The position numbers and the translations under genes were made by a program. From the NCBI RefSeq assembly GCF_964355755.1, contig NC_092678.1, positions 13,982,922 through 14,046,921 of the forward strand: 64,000 nt of DNA. The letters are read 5' to 3'. The stretch's first letter is position 1. Each line of letters starts with the position of its first letter. Source of the stretch: Antedon mediterranea (Eukaryota; Echinodermata; Crinoidea; Comatulida; Antedonidae). The notes below the pieces were generated by a model. That model did no database searches, was not told where the DNA came from, and worked only from the letters and a program-made list of their open reading frames with translations. Shown here in pieces: positions 45,206 to 55,829 of the stretch.

Positions 45206-46498
45206 ATGATGTATACAACTTTTTCTCAACTTCCATTCCACGATATAGATTATTCTGATGAATTACATGCATCACATATACCTCCAGAAATAAATAATGC
45301 TGATTTTAATCCTCTGATAGATAACGACCTAAAATTCGACCAACAATCCAACATGTTAATAGATCATCTTAATTTAAGGTCATCCACGCTTGATAATTGC
45401 AAATATCATGATATCAATATATTTAATAATTTTACTGGCAAATTACCAGATAGTAATCACCTATCTCTATTACATCTTAACATCAGAAGTGTATCTAATA
45501 AATTTGATAAACTTAACGAACTCGTACATTCTATTAACTTAAAATTCAGCATAATTGGCCTTTCTGAAACCTGGTTGAATGAAAGCAAAATGCATCCATT
45601 TCTTCATAATTATACTTTTTTATCTAGTGATCGCATTGGCAATAAAACAGGAGGTGGTGTTGGCTTGTTTGTTAAAAACCATATTAATTATAATATCAGA
45701 AATGACTTAATATTGCCAAAAGAAATATGTGACTCACTATTTATAGAAATCATTCATAAAAATAAGAAAAATTCTATTATTGGCATTATCTATAGACCAC
45801 CGGATTCCAATATTGATACCTTCTCTACAATAATAAATGACCTACTAACTAAAATAAATTCTGAAAATAAATATTGTAATATAATGGGAGATTTTAATAT
45901 TGACCTTATTAAATTTCATAACCATAATCATATAAATAATTATCTAAATACTATTTTATTAAATTCTTTTTTTCCTACTATTTCGAAACCAACCAGAATT
46001 ACAAAAAATACTGCGACTCTTATTGATCATTTTTATACAAATCACATAAATCTTGAAATAACATCCGGAATAATAATATCAGATATCTCTGACCATCTAC
46101 CTATATTCCAAATAATTGACTATGATTTATGTTTTAAAAACACCTCAATTGATTACTCACATTATGTTGCAGACATAAATTCACTAAATTTTGATCTATC
46201 GCAGGCTGATTGGTCAAGTGTTTATAATGCTGATTATAAATCTGCTATTGATACATTTAATGATATATTTTTTAGTATTTATCAACGACACTTGGTCACT
46301 AAAGAAATTAAAATAAATAAATATAAAAAATGCAAACAGCCTTGGATGACCCCTACTCTTCTTAAAAGCAGTCAACGAAAACACTACCTTTATAAAAAAT
46401 ATATTAAATCTCAGAGCCCAAACGACAAAACAACATACACAAGTTATAATAATTTGTTTATTGCTCTTTGTCGTACTGCTAAAAAAACAATATTATGA
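45206..46498 (+). pseudogene. LINE endonuclease (EEP) part of ORF2
   Basis: Starts at ATG 45206. Motifs: L-H-L-N-I-R-S near 45470, G-L-S-E-T-W-L near 45558, G-G-G-V-G-L-F near 45650, Y-R-P-P near 45790, M-G-D-F-N-I-D-L near 45883 and I-S-D-H-L-P-I near 46083. This gives the complete catalytic set of the apurinic-type nuclease that nicks target DNA. The frame shifts near 46485 in an A7 tract; the next frame runs 46461-46850. Confidence 0.85.
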
Positions 46499-48312
46499 AA
46501 GAAAATTCAATCAAGTCAAAACAAATATTAAGAAAGTTTGGGGTGTGATCAATTCTGTTTTAAATCCAGCTAGAAAAAATAATAAAAATCCCTCAGTCTT
46601 GAAAATTGGGGATGAATTTATTTATGATACTAACTCTATATGTGATCACTTTAACAAATATTTTTCAGAAATCGGTTTAAAAACGCTCAACTCCATCCCA
46701 GATAATAATATTGATCCAATGTCGAATTTACCACCCCCACCCATTAATTCATTTTTTATTAACCCAGTCACTGAAAATGAAGTGTTGAACATGATCAACA
46801 GTCTAGACTCTAATAAAGGATCAGGACTCCCTTACACCTTCTGTTCTTAAAAAAGTTACTCCTTTTATTTTAATTCCTTTTACTTATGTTATCAATTTAT
46901 CTTTTACTACAGGAATCGTACCTGATCATATAAAATTAGCTAAAGTGGTCCCAGTTTTTAAAAAGGGAAATGCAAACTTACTTAACAATTATAGACCGAT
47001 TTCCGTTCTCCCCATTCTCTCAAAAATAATAGAAAAATTAATGCATACTCGTCTTTATACATATTTAACTAAACATAACATCCTAAATAATCATCAATAT
47101 GGTTTTCGTAAAAAACACTCTACCTGTCACGCTATGCTTGAACTTATACATTCAATTAATAATGCATTTGAAAATAAAGAATTTTTGTTAAGCACTTTTC
47201 TTGATCTATCCAAAGCTTTTGATGTTGTGAATCATGATATTTTACTTTCAAAACTGTTACGTTATGGCATTAGAGGTGTTTCGTTAAAATGGTTTATTAG
47301 TTATCTTAGTAATCGTAAACAATATGTACAGATTGGTAACTGTAAATCATCGGCAAAGAACGTTCCATGTGGTGTACCACAGGGGTCGGTCCTTGGACCC
47401 TTATTATTTCTTATTTACGTAAATGACATAACCTTTGTTAGTGATACACTGAATATTGTTTCCTTTGCCGATGATACAACTTTATTTTATTCAAACAAAA
47501 ATATTGATTTATTAGTAAATACCTTTAATTTAGAATTAAATAAGATTGAAAATTGGTTTTCTTCTAATAAATTATTGATTAATACTTCAAAAACAAATTT
47601 CATTATATTTCACTCCCATCGAAACAGGCATAAATTAAGTAACAAAAACATTCAAGTTGTTCTAAATGGTAAAAATCTGGACCGAAAAAGCGAAACTTTA
47701 TTTCTTGGAATTTTAATTAATGAAAACTTAAATTGGACCGGTCATCAGAAAAATATTTCAATCAAAATGTCTAAATGCATTGGTGTTATAAACCAGATAA
47801 AATATTTTTTTCCTCAACACATTTTACTTTCTTTGTATAATTCGCTGATATTACCACATTTACTTTATTGCAATATTATATGGGCAGCTGATTATCCTTC
47901 AAATTTACATAGAATTTTCATTTTACAAAAACGTATTGTTCGATTATTAAACTTTGAACAATCTACATCTGCATCAGAACCTTTGTTTAAAAAACTTAAA
48001 ATTTTAAAAATATATGACCTTCATAAACTTCAAGTTACTTCTTTTATGTTTGAATATGTTACTGGTTTACTACCAAAGTCTGTTTCAATGTTATTTTCAA
48101 ATCGTTTATTAGATCATACCTATAACATAAGAAATCCACATAAATTGTATGTTCCATTTGTTAAACTTAGAAAAAGCCAGTTTTTTATTACTTATTTAGG
48201 ACCAACGTATTGGAATAATCTAGATTCAACTGCCATAAATCATTTATATACTGTAAATTCATTTAGAAAGCATATAAAAACCCTTTATTTATCTTGTTAC
48301 CAAACCTACTAA
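46461..48312 (+). pseudogene. LINE reverse transcriptase part of ORF2
   Basis: The linker frame ends at 46850 after a shift near 46825; the RT continues in the third frame. Motifs: N-N-Y-R-P-I-S-V-L-P near 46985, Q-Y-G-F-R-K-K near 47095, L-D-L-S-K-A-F-D-V-V near 47200, G-V-P-Q-G-S-V-L-G-P near 47372, F-A-D-D-T near 47465 and F-L-G-I-L-I near 47703, with a complete C-terminal region to TAA 48310. Only two single-base shifts separate it from an intact ORF, one of them in a homopolymer, so it is very recently active or affected by assembly error. Confidence 0.85.
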
Positions 48313-48553
48313 ATATGTTGCGCATTGTATAATTTATTTAATTGTATGCGTTGTATTTGTATATTTATACGGTACCGTTCTTATTTTTGTTTGAATTATT
48401 ATTATTATTTTAGGGGTCAATGTGAGACAAGTTCTACTTCTAATTTTGATCCCTAAGATGGTCTTATATTAATTGTTTATTATTGTTTATTGTAATATTG
48501 TTTGTTATATATTGTGACCATCTTAAATAAATGTATTATTGAATGAATGAATG

Positions 48554-50334
48554 AACTTAAATTTTCACCAAGTGTCAATACAAAATGACTTTTGGTTTAT
48601 AATCTATGACCAATCATTGAAATTCATAAAATTGCGCGTAACTTACACTGCACGACTCTAACGTCATTAAAAATATGGAGGTGCACAACTTCAGGTAAAT
48701 GTCCATATAATGACAAGTTTATACAAAAGATATATTCACAAGCAATAGGGGAATGCTGCTCACAAAAATCCGGGAAAGAAAGAAGAACTAGACATGAAAC
48801 TCGTCACTGTGACGAGTTAGTTATCCGCACCACGACAAACGCCACGTGCACGTCATACGTTGGAATATTGCACACAGATAAAGATTATGGCATTATGACA
48901 AGAACTGAAGAATATGATATGCTGTTAGTGCTGAATTCTGTCAATTTTGTGTCATATAGTATATACAGTGCAAACAGTATCTGTATACATATTACATACA
49001 GTGTAAAATAGGTGAAATTACGGGACCCGCCATTTATTCCAATTTTTAACATGGCGACGGTATCAAAATGAAACACTTAGATAGCAATTTCAGAAGGAAA
49101 TTATCTCAGGAACAACATATTAACGTGTGAAAGAAATTTGAATACGTAAAATATAGATGCGCACCCTTTTAAATGTTATGAACTATCACGCAAAATATGA
49201 AAATACGACTTTTTTTATTCAACTGGCAATATGATGACTTCACAACATCTGATTGGCAAAATGTTTACATGAATTCGTATCTACAATCCAATAGCGTCCA
49301 GAAAACGTTTTAATCATGATTATCACTTTTTATTCTGACGAGCTATAACAGATTGAACTTTACTGTAAAAATGAAAATAAGTGACCCACGTTGTTTACAT
49401 TTTTAGACATGATGACGTCATAAAAATTAAAATATTTTTAACTCTTACGGAAGATAGTTGATTAACGTAGACAATATTAAAATCTCGGGGGAAATGGAAT
49501 ACGTATAAGCGCGATGCGCTCTGTTGAATATGATGAGCAATAACGAAACAGACAAAAATCCTATATTTTACATTCGTGTGGCCATACGATGACGTCATAA
49601 CATCCGAGAGGTAAAAATTCTGCATGAATTCATATCTACAATTTATCATCTTACACAATAAGTTAAAAAAATTGGGGTAAACCTTTGATCCCGAAGAGCT
49701 ATAATAGATTCAAAATTGGCATTATTTTGACAATATTTTATAACTTTTTTAACTAAAACGCGCACAAATGGTCTAAATCAACATGTTCGTATGACGTCAT
49801 TTTAATTTGAAATGATGTTAATCTTTTTTAAACTGACTAGGAAAGGCTGTAAAATCATAATTCAAGAAAAAAACACATGATTTTCATGCTCCATGCGCAG
49901 CTTACGCGTAAAATGTTTCGTGCGCGTGGGAATGATCAGCGTAGAAAGTTGATTAGAAATTATTTTTGCGCATTTTGAAATTTTAAATGCGCGTAAGCGC
50001 GTAACTCCTTGTGAAGCATGCCATTTTTAATCCATTGAAAGTTTGCCCTTAATATGACTTAAATTTTCACTAAGTGTCAATACAAAATAACTTTTGGTTT
50101 ATAATCTATGATCAATCATTGAAATTCATAAAAACACGCGTAATTCATGTTGCGCAACTCTGACGTCATTCAAAAATAGGAGGTGCACAAGTTCACGTAA
50201 ATGTCGATATGTTGACAAAGTTACGATATGTTCTGTTTACACGTTTTAGAGAAACGTGACGCACAAAAATGACAGAAGGAAAGAAGTATAATACAGAAAA
50301 AAAAAAAATATGATGAAACAGGACGATTACAAGT
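48554..50334. mobile_element. Helitron-like units B (right part) and C
   Basis: Unit B resumes at 48554, with the hairpin aactcgtcac-t-gtgacgagtt near 48800 followed by gttatccgc. Unit C markers: 49454 agatagttgatt, 49932 gatcagcgtag, 49982 ttaaatgcgcg, 50166 gacgtcattcaaaaatagg. It ends at aacaggacgattacaag, exactly before the place where the hairpin would start. Confidence 0.7.
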
Positions 50335-51530
50335 AGCCTGGGTGCAGTACAAATTTTGCGGGAAAAAATTATAGGACAAATTTTTTCTTTTTTTTCTGAT
50401 AGAGTATACCATATAGAATGTCAGAAAAAAAATTCCCATCCCAGGGTCTTGGGGAAAATTTTTTACGGCACTTTTAAATTTTGGCCTATATACACACACA
50501 AATGCCTATTAACAACTACTAGGCCTAGGCTAGCTAGTATACTGGACATCATCGCTGATTTAATCATTATTATTACCCAGTCCACCCCATCCAGATATCC
50601 ATCCTACCTAGGCTAGCCTATGTTAAGTTTTACAATTTTACATTAATATTATCAAAATTATAACTTTTCTATATCAATGTAAACACATTACCAGCAACAA
50701 CACAGTGGATTATACAAAACATAACTCACTAAGTCCATAGGCATACTACATGCAACACTTTATATATTGACTGTATGTACAGGTATTCCAAAAGCAGTAA
50801 CAATAAAATACATTTTGGGGGACAGGCCTACCTGGCTGCGATTTTGTTTTTCGTACATAAGTTGGGGACCCCTCATGAAACGTCACAAAATAAACATGAA
50901 TAATTCATCAGTTAATAAAATGTTCTTGTTCCGTTTGCACCCGAAGCATATAGCAACAAGAAGTGATTACACAAGTGCGCGCGCGGTACGATTCTAGGCC
51001 TATCTCCGCTGTGGTTGCGGCGTGCGATTTCATAAAAGAATAACGGCGTTTTGTGTGGATTGTCAAAATAATCAGCCTTTAGTTTATGGTGTTTTTAATA
51101 TAATTTATTACTAAAGAATTACGTGTTAAAAAATGATAGTTTCTATTAATACTACATGTATTAGGCCTAATGTTAGTCTCTAAACCCATGTCTATTCAAG
51201 TAGTAGCTGTGTGTGTGTGTGTTAGGTATGACACAGTCCGAGTAATACTAATATAAGTCAGCAAAATTAAACAATAAACATTACACAAAAATACATTTTT
51301 TATTCTCGTGGGTCTAATCTTTCCCATCTCATGTGTTCATATACGCGCATTTTTCTTTGAGTACATATTGTTTGATAATAAAATAGCAGAATTACGATTA
51401 GCCTTAAAATCGCTACCTGGCTAGCAACTTGCAATACATGCAATTTAGGCCTACCTAGCCTAGACGTGACCTATGCATAAGTAATTAGAAAAGTAATAGA
51501 AGAAGATGAAGCAGAAAAACAATTTTTTTT
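50335..51530. other. No gene recognised; aggccta islands
   Basis: A block with many aaaatttttt runs (50345-50480), aggccta islands at 50519-50535 and 50609-50622, and a (tg)n at 51208. Small frames are not supported. Confidence 0.35.
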
Positions 51531-51539
51531 CTTACTTAC

Positions 51540-51691
51540 ATCATCCAAATGTCTCGTGAGTTTTTATTGTAAAACTCCCGGTGATAATCAGACATTGATA
51601 ACCTATGTTGAGCAGCCGAAAACGTACCGTACAATATGGACATTGCATTGGTCGTCGAGAGCACAAACACTACGAGTGTCATCAAATCCAT
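51540..51691 (-). CDS. First exon of a secreted-protein gene (candidate)
   Basis: ATG at 51691 is followed by a textbook signal peptide (M-D-L-M-T-L-V-V-F-V-L-S-T-T-N-A), then 30-odd polar residues and a perfect GTAAGT donor just after 51540, giving a phase-2 exon. A tataat-like box lies about 45-50 bp upstream, near 51740. Downstream exons should lie to the left, toward 50.3 kb, but none could be identified. It is transcribed away from the repeat array at 51.8 kb. Confidence 0.4.
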
Positions 51692-51787
51692 TTCTCTTGC
51701 ATAGTGATTGTAAACGGAGAGTCGTACTATAATACATTATACTTGTATGATGTCACCTACCCATGATGATGTCAGCTATATTTAGTA

Positions 51788-52455
51788 CACGTAAGATGCT
51801 AAAATAATGGCGGTGCAATATTATTATACCTACGGTTGCAATCTGGATGCGTTATGAAATACGTCAGATACCCACCGTTTGTTGTAGATGACGTCGATAT
51901 AAAGACTAATATTCACCCTAGATGCTATGTTTAATACACACACATACACACACACACATAAAATAATGATGGTGCAATATTATACCCACGCTTGCAATCT
52001 GGATGCGTTATGAAATACGTCAGATACCCACCGTTTGTTGTAGATGACGTCGATATAAAGACTAATATTCACCCTAGATGCTATGTTTAATACACACACA
52101 CACACACACACATAAAATAATGATGGTGCTATATATTATACCCACGCTTGCAATCTGGATGCGTTATGAAATACGTCAGATACCCACCGTTTGTTGTAGA
52201 TGACGTCGATATAAAGACTAATACTGTATTCACCCTAGATGCTATGTTTAATACACACACACATAAATAATGATCGTGCTATATTATACCCACGCTTGCA
52301 ATCTGGATGCGTTATGAAATACGTCAGATACCCACCGTTTGTTGTAGATGACGTCGATATAAAGACTAATATTCACCCTAGATGCTATGTTTAATACACA
52401 CACATAAAATAATGATGGTGCAATATTATACCCACCGCGTTTGTTGTGGATTATA
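51788..52455. repeat. ~150-bp tandem repeat with CRE- and TATA-like sites
   Basis: Four and a half units have periods of 156, 156 and 148 bp (measured from gcaatctggatgcg at 51838, 51994, 52150 and 52298). Each contains gatgacgtcgat (CRE-like), gatataaagac (TATA-like) and a run of (ac)n of variable length. The last unit is deleted inside. It lies 310-980 bp upstream of the F-box gene and between two divergent genes, so a regulatory function is possible. Confidence 0.8.
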
Positions 52456-52663
52456 ATAAAGACTAAATAATAGAGTTTAAAATACATTATAATCCGCCAA
52501 GAAACAAACAAAACCTACTATAATAATATCGAAACGTATTCGATAACAGATGCATTACTAGTTCACATGCATACAAAATCGAATCAGGCACGCAAAAGCT
52601 CGTATACCTTTCAGATACTTTACCTATATACGCTTTAGCGAATTATTCGTTTCGCTAAGAATG

Positions 52664-52700
52664 CATAAAATGGAACTTGACGTTTCCAAAACATCTCAGT
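52664..52700 (+). promoter_or_regulatory. TATA box and initiator of the F-box gene
   Basis: gcataaaatgg near 52664 and ctcagtcg (initiator TCAGT) at 52695 are about 31 bp apart, the usual distance. The ATG follows at 52768. Confidence 0.5.
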
Positions 52701-52767
52701 CGAATGTCAGATTTTGCCGAAAAGACATCTAAAAAATAAATAAATAAAAAAATTAAAAAGAATTAAA

Positions 52768-54096
52768 ATGGCAGGAAGAAGAAAAAGAAGGAAACGAGCG
52801 AAACGATGTCAAAAACGAACGAACGACCGTTGTAATTTGTGCAACCTGCCGACCGAATTGCTGCTGTACATTTTCTCCTTCATGGATTACGTGTCTCAGT
52901 TAGAGTTGGCCAACTCAAGTCCCTACATGACCGGATTGTTGGGCGATTTGGAATTGATCGCAACCGAGGCGGCCGTACAACTGTGCAAACGTAAACGTCA
53001 CGGTACGGTTGACACGTTTCAAAGCTGCCGACCATCCGCCGGAAGCCTGTTGATGTGCGTGAAGCGAAAGTTTAAGCCGGTTCTCGATTCGCAATCGACT
53101 TTGCCGCAATTCTACATGTCTAACCTAGTGCTGAAGAATGTGCATTTTAGAGAGGGAACACTGCATCGCATCTTGGAAGAAACGGTGGTCTGCTTGGAGT
53201 ATTTGGAATTGGACTCGTGCACCGGTGTTGTTTTCCACCCGGCTGCCAATCAACTAATCCCGTCGGACAAAATAGGACATTCATCGATACATTGCAAAAA
53301 CATGAAAGTGCACTTGGACGACGTTCGCCAAACCCTGGTTCCCGATGGATTTTCTAGCAAATATACCTACTACGTGGTACTGACCGACTGCGACATGACG
53401 GAGACGGATCAAAATCTGAACTACAGGCTGTTGATCGTGTACGACGGCCGCTCCAACGGGGCAGATGTTGGACGTTACTTTAACCTAATCACAGTCTCGT
53501 CCGTGTGGAAAGAAACCGAAGTGTTGAAGGTTCGTCCTTACACACGAAACGAAGAAGACACAGTGTGGATGCCGATGGTCAATCGGACCAGTTTAAATGC
53601 GGCCATCGACCATTTCGCCGAATCTTCAAAAGAAACCTCTCTAGAACTTTCGTTGGACGGCTACACGGATGACCGAGTCGACATGTCAGTCGGCTTGCGA
53701 TTGATGAGCTGGGACTCTTTGACCACCTTGTTTCTGCTAAATTCAATAGTGGACGAAGGTTTTCTTTCTGTTGTCATGTCGGAACATCCGAACCTGAACA
53801 CGATAACGATAAAGAATTGCGAAGGTGATCCGTTCGGTGAGATGGAAACGAGCCCCAACACCGCACTGAGGCATTTGAACCTGATCGAAATGAATATCGA
53901 CGAGGCAGGCATGGCTGAATTCATGACACCAATCATCAACGTCGTCAAGTTAACTTTACATAATATGTGTTTCTTCGACGAACGTCTTTTCGCTAAACGA
54001 TTGTACGAGACATCCGGCTATCGTTGGCTCGATTGTGAGTATGTCCGCGAGCCAGGCGTATTGGTTCCCATTGAGATGTTTCTTGAAACGGGTTGA
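52768..54096 (+). CDS. Intronless F-box protein, 442 residues
   Basis: ATG at 52768 in aaaatgg context; stop TGA. The start is highly basic (R-R-K-R-R-K-R-A-K-R), a likely nuclear signal. At residues 25-60 an F-box follows: C-N-L-P-T-E-L-L-L-Y-I-F-S-F-M, which normally binds Skp1 in SCF ubiquitin ligases. The rest (residues 110-440) has spaced leucine-rich segments such as L-E-Y-L-E-L-D-S-C, L-N-T-I-T-I-K-N-C-E and L-R-H-L-N-L-I-E-M, compatible with irregular LRRs that choose a substrate. It is GC-richer than the surrounding DNA, has no intron, and a close TATA box and poly(A) signal. It should recruit a target protein for ubiquitination. It belongs to a compact cluster and might be virus-derived or a retained retrocopy. 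Confidence 0.75.
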   Translation: MAGRRKRRKRAKRCQKRTNDRCNLCNLPTELLLYIFSFMDYVSQLELANSSPYMTGLLGDLELIATEAAVQLCKRKRHGTVDTFQSCRPSAGSLLMCVKRKFKPVLDSQSTLPQFYMSNLVLKNVHFREGTLHRILEETVVCLEYLELDSCTGVVFHPAANQLIPSDKIGHSSIHCKNMKVHLDDVRQTLVPDGFSSKYTYYVVLTDCDMTETDQNLNYRLLIVYDGRSNGADVGRYFNLITVSSVWKETEVLKVRPYTRNEEDTVWMPMVNRTSLNAAIDHFAESSKETSLELSLDGYTDDRVDMSVGLRLMSWDSLTTLFLLNSIVDEGFLSVVMSEHPNLNTITIKNCEGDPFGEMETSPNTALRHLNLIEMNIDEAGMAEFMTPIINVVKLTLHNMCFFDERLFAKRLYETSGYRWLDCEYVREPGVLVPIEMFLETG

Positions 54097-54169
54097 AGAA
54101 ATCGATTTTTTTATATAACAAGTATACATAACATGTGTTTATAATAATAACAAAACAAAAATGTTCTGT

Positions 54170-54188
54170 AATAAAAATGATATTTATT
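54170..54188. terminator. Convergent poly(A) signals
   Basis: AATAAA on the plus strand (54170-54175) serves the F-box gene and AATAAA on the minus strand (54183-54188) serves the 244-residue gene. They start only 13 bp apart, so the two 3' ends overlap. Confidence 0.55.
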
Positions 54189-54243
54189 CGAGAAAAAGAA
54201 TTATTAAAAGAAAAAGCAAATGCATTCTATATTTTTTTTTTTT

Positions 54244-54978
54244 TCAATCATGATGAATTTGAAATATTACAAATGTCTTCATTACATCGTCTTTGTCAGC
54301 TTCTTCTTCACTCTTCTTTAGACGGAATCTTTCGGAAATGCGAATGTCGTCCGGAATATCAGATGTAGTGAATTTAGAATATTCTTGTATGAGCTCCGGT
54401 GTCATGTGGGGATGTAATTTCTTCATGATAAATTTATATTCCTTTTGCATAGCCATCTGCGTGCCTGCTATAAACGACTTTGGAAGAGGAGAGAGTCCCT
54501 GTGGAACGTAAATGTTCTCTACTACATCATGATAGAAAGTTGTCAAGACTTCCCTCTTTCCTGTCTTTGTAAAATCGTAAAACTGTACAATTACGCCTTT
54601 GATGTATTGCAACCGAATTCCTTGCAGATACTCGTCCAATTCCTCAATGAAATACGTAGGCCTACGTCGACCAGTGTATGCGAATTCTATATTCGCTCCC
54701 TGGAGTAGATATGCGATCATCATTTTCAATATCGGTTTTCCTAACAAGTCCGTGTGTGCTATCGTTGGATGAAAGTCCATACTTTTCGAAATCCGGACAT
54801 CCGCTTCCCCCGGAATGTACCATTGATGGTCATAATAAATTTCGTGAGTGGTATGGTCTGTGTAAACGTCTCGATGTACATCGTAGCCTTTGATCAACAG
54901 AATTCGTTTAAATCTCCCTTCAAAGTATTCTGTTCTTTGAATTCTCAGCTTTTCAGTTACTGATCTTCGCAGCATCAT
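54244..54978 (-). CDS. Intronless protein of unknown function, 244 residues
   Basis: Starts at the double ATG 54978/54975, ends at TGA 54244. A TATA box (tataaa, minus strand, 55021-55026) lies 43 bp upstream. The protein is mixed alpha/beta with many Tyr and His (D-V-Y-T-D-H-T-T-H-E-I-Y-Y), a W-Y-I-P-G-E phrase, a central helix L-L-G-K-P-I-L-K-M-M-I-A-Y-L-L and an acidic/lysine-rich end. There is no signal peptide or membrane segment. I do not recognise the family. The GC content and compactness match the F-box and Kelch genes, and it is a good candidate for a family search. Confidence 0.65.
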   Translation of the reverse strand: MMLRRSVTEKLRIQRTEYFEGRFKRILLIKGYDVHRDVYTDHTTHEIYYDHQWYIPGEADVRISKSMDFHPTIAHTDLLGKPILKMMIAYLLQGANIEFAYTGRRRPTYFIEELDEYLQGIRLQYIKGVIVQFYDFTKTGKREVLTTFYHDVVENIYVPQGLSPLPKSFIAGTQMAMQKEYKFIMKKLHPHMTPELIQEYSKFTTSDIPDDIRISERFRLKKSEEEADKDDVMKTFVIFQIHHD

Positions 54979-55046
54979 TTCCCGTTTTGTTGTGCTTTTT
55001 TTTCTGTTAAAATTTCTCTTTTTATATCTACCATTTCCCTCGCCCC

Positions 55047-55056
55047 CCCCCCCCCC
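55047..55056. repeat. Poly(C) run
   Basis: Pure cytosine run. Others are at about 56796-56810 and 56942-56950, and a poly(G) run at about 56477-56489. These are rare in AT-rich DNA. Confidence 0.85.
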
Positions 55057-55099
55057 ATAATAGCCTAATGTATGTGTGAGTGTGAGTGTCCAAAGACGC

Positions 55100-55670
55100 G
55101 CGGCGACGTTTAGTTTGCATCCTATTTTACAAAAGAGATATGTGTCGTGTCACCACAAAAGGAGCTTTGGGTTGAAATTATTTTTTTTTTTTTAAATTAT
55201 TATTATAATATTAATCTCCATTCTTTAAGCTTTCTAAAAAAAATAATGTAACTTGCTTTATAATTTATTTCAAGGCAATTAAGATATGACCCTATTTCAA
55301 CCAAGAACTTCCGAATTCAATAGATTACTTCCGAATTCAATAGATTATCAACAATTAGAAAACAGCCTTTTAAGTTCAGTGGACCATTACATTGGTTTTA
55401 TTCAATAACCACAACACATTCGCCTTGGATACCATTAGTTATTATTACTGAATCTACATGAAATTTTAAACACTTAAACAATGAATACGAGTATAGATTA
55501 CACTTTAATTTCTTTCAATTTTATTATCATCTTCATATATAAAATACAACAATTAAAAATTACATAATTATGTTGATTAATGGATTATTTTGAGCACACA
55601 CAATCTGTTAACATAACTCACTTCTACTCTAGATCATGATTAGGCCTATACAAATTCTTACACATTCTTC
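55100..55670. other. AT-rich spacer with a 20-bp tandem duplication
   Basis: acttccgaattcaatagatt occurs twice, head to tail, at 55307-55346. No gene was seen. Confidence 0.5.
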
Positions 55671-55677
55671 TTCGTTT

Positions 55678-55809
55678 TCAATAACTATCCTCGCCGTCAG
55701 AATCTTCGTCGTCTATCCCCATCATCCAGGCTTTAGCATTAGCAAGAAGGCTAGCATTTAAAGCGTCAGCTATGACTTTTTCCGATCGTTCATTATCAGA
55801 ATTAGACAT
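55678..55809 (-). CDS. Small acidic ORF, 43 residues
   Basis: ATG 55809 to TGA 55678-55680. A helix-forming N-terminal part (A-D-A-L-N-A-S-L-L-A-N-A-K-A-W) is followed by an acidic tail (D-D-E-D-S-D-G-E-D). The composition is clearly non-random, unlike neighbouring noise. It lies inside the compact cluster. It could be a microprotein, or an exon of a longer transcript. No family is recognised. Confidence 0.4.
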   Translation of the reverse strand: MSNSDNERSEKVIADALNASLLANAKAWMMGIDDEDSDGEDSY

Positions 55810-55829
55810 TTCTATTAATTATATCAAAC

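Larger units (their letters stand above)
44931..48553 (+). mobile_element. Near full-length LINE with endonuclease and RT
   Basis: The element is inserted in the tandem Helitron-like repeat: the left flank ends gcccttgatat and the right resumes acttaaattttcacc, as in the uninterrupted copy at 50046. Coding order is endonuclease then RT. The tail is (gaat)n at 48539-48553. The clade is in the L2/CR1/Jockey neighbourhood. There are only two frame breaks, so the insertion is young. Confidence 0.8.
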
